This document shows positions 6,584 to 10,371 of a DNA stretch of 10,371 nt, in pieces. This stretch comes from JBOHTO01 sp050733695. Its GTDB lineage: Bacteria > Gemmatimonadota > Gemmatimonadetes > Gemmatimonadales > Gemmatimonadaceae. The notes under the pieces are model-generated. The model had not been told where the DNA came from, ran no database searches, and saw only the letters and a list, made by a program, of their open reading frames with translations. The stretch is from contig JBOHTO010000113.1 in assembly GCA_050733695.1 (NCBI GenBank), positions 1 to 10,371 of the forward strand, in the 5' to 3' direction. Each line of letters opens with the position of its first letter. The first letter of the stretch is position 1. Both the position numbers and the translations under genes were made by a program.

Positions 6584-7335
6584 AGGGGACGGTACGCGGA
6601 CTGGCGCGAGGGAACGACGGGAGCACCGCACCGCGCGCCGAGATTCCGGCCGAACACATCGACGACCTCGCCGCCTGGGGGATCCGTGCTTTCACGACGC
6701 TGCGCAGGGCGGGCACCTTCGGCACGTCGGGAGTGGAGCCGGTCGGCGAGGTCATGTCGAGATGGCACGCCCTGCTCGACGCGCTCGCGAGCCAGGGACC
6801 GCGCTTTGCTACCGCCGGTCAGGTGCACGGCGACCGGGTGGTGGTGCACAACGGCGATTGGGAGGGATGGCTTCGCGTGCCCGCCGCCGACGGCCACGTC
6901 GCGCCGGCACGCGGCACCGGGATGGCCGTGACGGTGGCCGACTGCGTTCCGGTGTTCATCGCCCACCCTTCGGGAGCGGCGGCCCTGTTGCACTCCGGCT
7001 GGCGCGGAACGGCCGCGCGCATCGTGGAGCGGGCGATCGCTGCGCTGACAGCCCTCGACCTCGCGCCGGGGGATCTTCGCATCCACCTGGGACCGGCCAT
7101 CTGCGGCGATTGCTACGAGGTGAGTCCCGATGTGCACGGGCGGCTCACCGGCCACAGCGTCTCCGGGCCGACCCGTGTGGACCTCCGCATGCTCATCGCC
7201 GACCACGCACGCGCGGCCGGTGTGCGCAGGATCGATATCTCGAACTGCTGCACCCTCTGCGACAACGAGCGCTTCTTCTCGCATCGCGCCGGTGACACGG
7301 GCCGCCAGCTCGGCGTGCTCATGGCCACGCAGTGA
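6580..7335 (+). CDS. pgeF: Peptidoglycan editing factor / purine nucleoside phosphorylase, laccase-domain (YfiH) family
   Basis: 251 aa, usual length for the family. The metal-site residues of the multicopper-oxidase-like YfiH fold are present: H83 in GQVHG, C122 in TVADCVPV and H138 in LLHSGWRG. The later Cys-containing blocks GPAICGDCYEV and NCCTLCD and the FFSHR motif near the C-terminus are also family features. Members act on adenosine, inosine and related purine nucleosides (phosphorolysis and deamination), and E. coli YfiH prevents misincorporation of Ser for Ala in the peptidoglycan stem. The N-terminal 'STR.GGVS..PY..LN' block of typical members is reduced here to 'TTLRRAGTFGTSG'. 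The start is GTG overlapping the murA stop (GTGA), so the two envelope-related genes are probably cotranscribed and coupled. Family call is sure; the physiological role is less so. Confidence 0.92.
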   Translation: MKGTVRGLARGNDGSTAPRAEIPAEHIDDLAAWGIRAFTTLRRAGTFGTSGVEPVGEVMSRWHALLDALASQGPRFATAGQVHGDRVVVHNGDWEGWLRVPAADGHVAPARGTGMAVTVADCVPVFIAHPSGAAALLHSGWRGTAARIVERAIAALTALDLAPGDLRIHLGPAICGDCYEVSPDVHGRLTGHSVSGPTRVDLRMLIADHARAAGVRRIDISNCCTLCDNERFFSHRAGDTGRQLGVLMATQ

Positions 7336-7420
7336 CGCTGGCGCCGCTTCGAGCCAGTCGTCGTCCGGCGAGAACGGATTTGCGCTTTCGCGGGAATCCA
7401 TGTCTCACGCTCTGCACCGG

Positions 7421-7449
7421 TTGACTCTCACGGGGTGACCATCTAGATT
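7421..7449 (+). promoter_or_regulatory. Sigma70-type promoter of the rimP-nusA-infB operon leader
   Basis: TTGACT (7421-7426), 17-bp spacer, TAGATT (7444-7449): five of six and four of six consensus bases with ideal spacing, the same -35 hexamer as the promoter at 5178-5206. Predicted start of transcription near 7456. It is the only convincing promoter between pgeF and rimP. Confidence 0.65.
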
Positions 7450-7457
7450 GATGATTG

Positions 7458-7482
7458 TCGCGTGGCGCTGGCCTCGCGTGGC
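7458..7482 (+). repeat. Direct repeat in the rimP leader
   Basis: The 9-mer TCGCGTGGC occurs at 7458-7466 and again at 7474-7482, 16 bp apart, between the promoter and the terminator. Overlapping it, GGCCTC (7470-7475) can pair with GAGGTC (7485-7490), with one G-U pair, as a small stem-loop before the terminator. Function not evident. Confidence 0.35.
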
Positions 7483-7498
7483 TGGAGGTCGCGGACAC

Positions 7499-7528
7499 GA
7501 ATGTGGGGGAGGTTCCCCACATTTTTTT
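7499..7528 (+). terminator. Intrinsic terminator (possible attenuator) upstream of rimP
   Basis: Perfect stem ATGTGGGG (7501-7508) / CCCCACAT (7515-7522), extendable by an A-T and a G-U pair, with a 6-nt loop (gaggtt), followed by an uninterrupted T run (7522-7528). This is a textbook factor-independent terminator on the plus strand. It lies after the promoter at 7421-7449 and before the rimP start, so it should act on the operon's own leader as well as on readthrough from pgeF. Confidence 0.85.
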
Positions 7529-7554
7529 GTTCTTGTCGCCGACCTAGATTCGAC

Positions 7555-8019
7555 GTGAAGGCAGGCCTGGAAGGCATTGTGGTTGCGGAACTTGACCGCC
7601 TCGATCTCGACTTCGTCGAGCTCCTGCAGCGGGGGACGCGAAACCGCTCCGTGCTGGATCTCAGGATCGATCGGCGCGACGGGTCGGCCGTCACAGTGGA
7701 TGATTGTGCACGCGCTTCCCGGGCGATCGAGGCGAGGCTGGATGGGAGTGGGCTGGTCTCCGAGCGCTATGTGCTCGAAGTGTCGTCGCCGGGAATCGAG
7801 CGGCCGCTGCGGACTCCAGCCGATTGGCGGCGGTTCGTAGGCAGGCCGCTCAATGTTTTGAGCCAGGAGCTGGGTGGAAGGAGCGAGGTCGAGCTCCTGG
7901 CGGTGGAGGGAGAGCCGGGTTCGGAGCGCGTCACGGTGCGTACCGTGCGCGGGGAGGAGAAAACGATCGCGCTGGCCGCAGTCACCGAGGCGCGGCTGGC
8001 GTTTCACTGGAAACGGTAG
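7555..8019 (+). CDS. rimP: Ribosome maturation factor RimP
   Basis: 154 aa from the GTG at 7555, matching the usual 150-160. RimP binds the small ribosomal subunit and helps S12-dependent maturation. N-terminal alpha/beta domain: a helix, then LDFVELLQRG, VLDLRIDR..G and VTVDDCARASRAIEARLD. The family signature LEVSSPGIERPLRTPADWRRFVG leads into the C-terminal SH3-like domain, ending in 'AVTEARLAFHWKR'. The frame stays open back to a GTG at 7462, but those 31 extra residues (Trp/Arg/Cys/Phe-rich) would be read through the terminator hairpin and have no counterpart in RimP, so I used 7555; it gives the same N-terminal helix length as E. coli RimP. No ribosome site precedes 7555. A GTG at 7579 has GGAAGG 4 nt upstream and is an alternative. 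A TAGATT at 7545-7550 hints at a leaderless start as another option. Followed by nusA after 12 bp. Confidence 0.92.
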   Translation: MKAGLEGIVVAELDRLDLDFVELLQRGTRNRSVLDLRIDRRDGSAVTVDDCARASRAIEARLDGSGLVSERYVLEVSSPGIERPLRTPADWRRFVGRPLNVLSQELGGRSEVELLAVEGEPGSERVTVRTVRGEEKTIALAAVTEARLAFHWKR

Positions 8020-8031
8020 GAGAGGTTAGCG

Positions 8032-9516
8032 ATGGCCGGTTCGGTTGAGATACTCGCTGCGGTACGCGAGCTGACAAGCACGAAGCAGCTCGACCGCTCG
8101 GAGCTGCACGAACTTCTGCAGGACGGCATCTTTGCCGCCCTGGCCAAGAAGTACGGGCCAACGGTGCAGGCCGAGGTCGAGATCGACGAGGCCCGAGGCG
8201 CGATCCGGATTGTGATCCTGAGGACCGTCGTCGAGACGGTCGCGGACCCGACTCGGGAAGTGTCCCTCGACGAGGCGCGTTTCGAGAGCGAGGACTTCGA
8301 GCTGGGCGACATGATGGAGATTCCGGTCGATTTCGCAGACTTCGGCCGCACGGCTGTGCAGGCAGCGAAGCAGCGGATCATCCAGCGCGTTCGCGAGGGT
8401 GAGCGCACGCGCATTCGCGATGAGTTCGCCGATCGCGTGGGTGATCTGCTCTCTGGCGAAGTGCAGCAGATCGAGCGAGGAAAGCTGGTCGTCATGCTCA
8501 ACCGCTTCCGCGAGGCGGAGGCGATCATTCCCTACCGGGAGCAGAACCATCGCGAGCACTTCCATCAGGGAGAGCCGATCCGCGCCGTTCTCAAGAGGGT
8601 CGAGGAAACGCCCAAGGGCCCGCGCCTCATCCTGAGCCGTGGAGACCCTCTGTTCGTTCAGGCCCTCTTCAAGCTGGAGGTCCCGGAGATCCAGCAGGGG
8701 ATCGTCGAGATCAGGGCCTCCGCGCGCGAGGTGGGTACGCGCACCAAGATCGCCGTGTTCTCGCGAGACGACGCCATCGATCCGGTGGGTGCATGCGTGG
8801 GATTGAAGGGTTCGCGCGTGCAGGCGGTCGTGAATGAGCTCGGGAACGAGCGGATCGACATTGTGCCATGGTCGCCCGACCCGGAGCGATTCGCGCGGCT
8901 GGCGCTGGCGCCGGCGCGCGTCGCACGCGTTTTCAGCGACGAGGCATCGCGCACGATTCAGGCGGTCGTGGATGAGGACCAGCTCTCGCTCGCGATCGGC
9001 AGGAACGGACAGAACGTGCGGCTGGCTTCGGAACTCACCGAGTGGAAGATCGAGCTCTACTCCAGTCGCGAGTGGCTGGAGCGCGGGGGGGGTGGGGAAT
9101 CGCCGCTATTCGCGCCGCTGCCGGAAGAGAGCGACGCGTCGGTGGACGTCCCGCTTGCAGAGATTGACGGCATGCCTCCCGCCACGGTGGCCGTGCTGGA
9201 GGCAGGCGGCTATCGAACGCTCAACGACATCTTCGACCTCGAGCGCGAGGACTTTCTCCGTCTGCCCGGCATGACGAGTGCGGAGACGGATCGCATTCTC
9301 GAGATTCTCGACGAACTGACGGAGGAAGGTGGTGCGGCCGAGAGTCAGCCGGAGCGCCAGTCGCAGGCGGCTACGGACGAATCGGCCGTGGTTGAATCGG
9401 CTGCGGTTGAATCGGCTGCGGTTGAATCGGCGGTGTCAGATTCGGCGGCCGCGGCCGCAACGACGGAGGATGCGTCGACGGACAAGGTTGGGGGCGGAAA
9501 GGCCCCGGCTTCGTAG
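8032..9516 (+). CDS. nusA: Transcription termination/antitermination protein NusA
   Basis: 494 aa. NusA binds RNA polymerase near the RNA exit channel and modulates pausing, intrinsic termination and antitermination. Order of domains: N-terminal RNAP-binding domain (about 1-130), S1 domain (about 136-203, GDLLSGEVQQIERGKLVV... to LILSR), KH1 (about 230-280 with GLKG at 257-260), KH2 (about 300-345 with AIGRNGQNVR at 321-330), then one helix-hairpin-helix-like C-terminal repeat (about 370-430, 'LAEIDGMPPATVAVLEAGGYRTLNDI' region). The last 60 residues are a low-complexity Ala/Ser/Glu tail built partly from a tandem pentapeptide. ATG at 8032 has AGGAGAGG 6 nt upstream. An acidic, repeated tail replaces the second AR domain seen in E. 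coli NusA. In E. coli NusA regulates its own operon, relevant to the leader terminator here. Confidence 0.97.
   Translation: MAGSVEILAAVRELTSTKQLDRSELHELLQDGIFAALAKKYGPTVQAEVEIDEARGAIRIVILRTVVETVADPTREVSLDEARFESEDFELGDMMEIPVDFADFGRTAVQAAKQRIIQRVREGERTRIRDEFADRVGDLLSGEVQQIERGKLVVMLNRFREAEAIIPYREQNHREHFHQGEPIRAVLKRVEETPKGPRLILSRGDPLFVQALFKLEVPEIQQGIVEIRASAREVGTRTKIAVFSRDDAIDPVGACVGLKGSRVQAVVNELGNERIDIVPWSPDPERFARLALAPARVARVFSDEASRTIQAVVDEDQLSLAIGRNGQNVRLASELTEWKIELYSSREWLERGGGGESPLFAPLPEESDASVDVPLAEIDGMPPATVAVLEAGGYRTLNDIFDLEREDFLRLPGMTSAETDRILEILDELTEEGGAAESQPERQSQAATDESAVVESAAVESAAVESAVSDSAAAAATTEDASTDKVGGGKAPAS
9376..9450 (+). repeat. 15-bp tandem repeat in the nusA 3' end
   Basis: Five consecutive 15-bp units beginning at 9376, 9391, 9406, 9421 and 9436. 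The units at 9391 and 9406 are identical (GTTGAATCGGCTGCG), the first and fourth differ in a few bases, and the fifth is degenerate. They encode the pentapeptides DESAV, VESAA, VESAA, VESAV, SDSAA (NusA residues 449-473). Whole codons are repeated, so copy number can vary without breaking the frame. Confidence 0.85.
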
Positions 9517-9518
9517 GA

Positions 9519-9866
9519 ATGCAACCGGGAGCCGAACGTCGACTTCTCGGGCTTGTCGGGCTCGGCGTGCGCGGTCGCCTCGCGGTGGTGGGAGTCCAGC
9601 AGGTGCGGGCGGCCGCGCAGAAGGGTAAGCTCCGTTTTGCCGTGGTTGCGCCCGACGCATCGCGGCACAGTCTGTACAAGGTCGTACCGCTGCTTTCGGC
9701 GCGGCGCATCAGATTCGTGAAGGGGCCCTCCGCCGCGGCGCTGGGCGCGGCGGCCGGACGGGAAACGACGGCGGTTGTCGGAATCCTCGACAGCCAGTTG
9801 GCCCGGGGCATCCGGGACATTGTGGACGCGGACTCTCGCGGAGTCCTCCAGGAGGTTGGGTCTTGA
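9519..9866 (+). CDS. L7Ae/L30e-family RNA-binding protein (YlxQ-like)
   Basis: 115 aa, in the usual position of ylxQ between nusA and infB. Family features: a short 'LLGLVGLGVRGRLAVVGVQQVRAAAQKGKLRFAVVAPDAS' type N-terminus matching 'LGLA.RAGK...G...V..AI..GKAKLVL.A.DAS', then the VPLLSARRIRFVKG strand and an Ala/Gly-rich helix 'AAALGAAAGRETTAVVGILDSQLA'. These proteins bind kink-turn RNA and are linked to the ribosome. Met at 9519 follows the nusA stop by 2 bp, which suggests coupled translation; the AGGA before it is too close to be a normal ribosome site. No ylxR (DUF448) gene separates it from nusA, unlike the common nusA-ylxR-ylxQ-infB order. The stop overlaps the infB start by 4 bp. Confidence 0.82.
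   Translation: MQPGAERRLLGLVGLGVRGRLAVVGVQQVRAAAQKGKLRFAVVAPDASRHSLYKVVPLLSARRIRFVKGPSAAALGAAAGRETTAVVGILDSQLARGIRDIVDADSRGVLQEVGS
9850..9855 (+). promoter_or_regulatory. Shine-Dalgarno site deciding the infB TTG start
   Basis: AGGAGG, 7 nt before a TTG at 9863-9865. It fixes the infB start although the codon is rare. Confidence 0.8.
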
Positions 9867-10371
9867 GCAAGCTTCGAGTGCACGACATGGCGGGCGAGTT
9901 CGGCGTTTCCAGCGACGATGTCATCACGATTCTGCGTCAGATGGAAGTGCCTGTGCGCAGCCATCTCAGTCCGCTCAGCGACGACCAGGTCGCGCGCGTA
10001 AGGGCACGCTGGGAGAGGGAAAAGCGGGCCCGCGCCGACAAGCCGGCGGCGGCTCCGAGCCGTCGTCGCCGCGGCGCGGCGAAGCCCGCTGCCGGGGAGT
10101 CGACGTCCAGGGCGAAGACGAAGGCGCCCGACGTGGCACGCGCAGCCCCCGCCGAGGACGATCAGCCGTCCGTCCGGCGGCGCCGTCGCCGTCCGGCAGC
10201 AGAAGTTGCCGCCGCGCAGGAAGCTGCTGAACTGGCGACTGCTGAAAAGGCGACAGCAGTGGCGAAGGCTGCGGCCGACGCCGCGCCGGCGGATTCGGCG
10301 CGCGCCGCGGAGGACAGCGAGGCTTCTGCGCCGCGTCCTGTGCGGCGTCGCGCCGGCGCGCGCCCTTCAGG
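9863..10371 (+). CDS. infB: Translation initiation factor IF-2, N-terminal part, cut by the window edge
   Basis: Frame open for 169 codons to the right edge, starting at TTG 9863 (overlapping the stop of the previous gene as TTGA) with a strong ribosome site. Residues 1-50 are the IF2_N subdomain: MSKLRVHDMAGEFGVSSDDV, then ILRQMEVPVRSHLSPLSDDQV, which matches 'KVRVYELAKELGVSSKEVI..L..MG..VKSHMS.L....'. From about residue 55 the protein becomes the long, disordered Arg/Ala/Lys/Glu-rich linker typical of IF-2 in GC-rich bacteria (RRRRG, RRRRRR, many AA pairs). The GTPase and C-terminal domains lie beyond the window. IF-2 brings initiator fMet-tRNA to the 30S subunit. Its position after rimP, nusA and the L7Ae-like gene is the conserved operon order. 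Confidence 0.95.
   Translation, partial: MSKLRVHDMAGEFGVSSDDVITILRQMEVPVRSHLSPLSDDQVARVRARWEREKRARADKPAAAPSRRRRGAAKPAAGESTSRAKTKAPDVARAAPAEDDQPSVRRRRRRPAAEVAAAQEAAELATAEKATAVAKAAADAAPADSARAAEDSEASAPRPVRRRAGARPS

Noticed and set aside
7376..7399. Hairpin GGATT...AATCC with an inner CGC/GCG stem after pgeF
   Set aside because: Imperfect stem and no T run after it, so not a convincing terminator; the strong terminator at 7499-7528 can serve pgeF readthrough.

Overview
GC-rich bacterial chromosome segment made mostly of housekeeping genes, tightly packed and with frequent GTG/TTG starts. Gene content (gatA-gatB, murA-pgeF, rimP-nusA-L7Ae-like-infB), base composition and the mixture of a ytxG/ytxH-like pair with a P-II-like protein suggest a Gram-negative-type, GC-rich lineage such as Gemmatimonadota. 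The phylum is an inference from gene style and order; no marker in the window proves it.

Layout. Bases 1-2704 (+) hold the 3' part of gatA and complete gatB, the Glu-tRNA(Gln)/Asp-tRNA(Asn) amidotransferase. The left edge cuts gatA before its catalytic lysine. Bases 2674-5150 (-) hold a four-gene cassette that reads leftwards: a divergent P-II-like protein, a DUF948 (YtxG-like) membrane/coiled-coil protein, a YtxH-like small membrane protein, and a secreted zinc-dependent phospholipase C-like protein whose 3' end overlaps gatB tail-to-tail. Bases 5151-5287 are a compact divergent control region with a good sigma70-type promoter for the P-II-like gene and two interlocking perfect inverted repeats. 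Bases 5288-7335 (+) hold murA and pgeF. Bases 7336-7554 are a regulatory leader with a good promoter followed about 45 nt later by a strong intrinsic terminator. Bases 7555-10371 (+) hold rimP, nusA, an L7Ae/YlxQ-like gene and the 5' end of infB.

How they work together. GatA and GatB are two of the three GatCAB subunits that make correctly charged Gln-tRNA or Asn-tRNA. MurA commits UDP-GlcNAc to peptidoglycan; here the catalytic Cys is replaced by Asp, the substitution known to give intrinsic fosfomycin resistance. PgeF is the purine nucleoside/laccase-domain enzyme family tied to peptidoglycan quality. RimP (30S maturation), NusA (transcription elongation/termination), the L7Ae-like RNA-binding protein and IF-2 form the classic translation/transcription operon. 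The terminator between its apparent promoter and rimP suggests control by attenuation.

Most notable items: the Asp-type MurA, the terminator inside the rimP-nusA-infB leader, the interlocked palindromes in the divergent promoter, the phospholipase-like protein with a predicted mature N-terminal Trp and a full set of candidate zinc ligands, and the 86-nt out-of-frame overlap between the DUF948 and YtxH-like genes. No CRISPR, transposon, tRNA or rRNA gene was seen, and there is no stretch over 300 bases without a gene.
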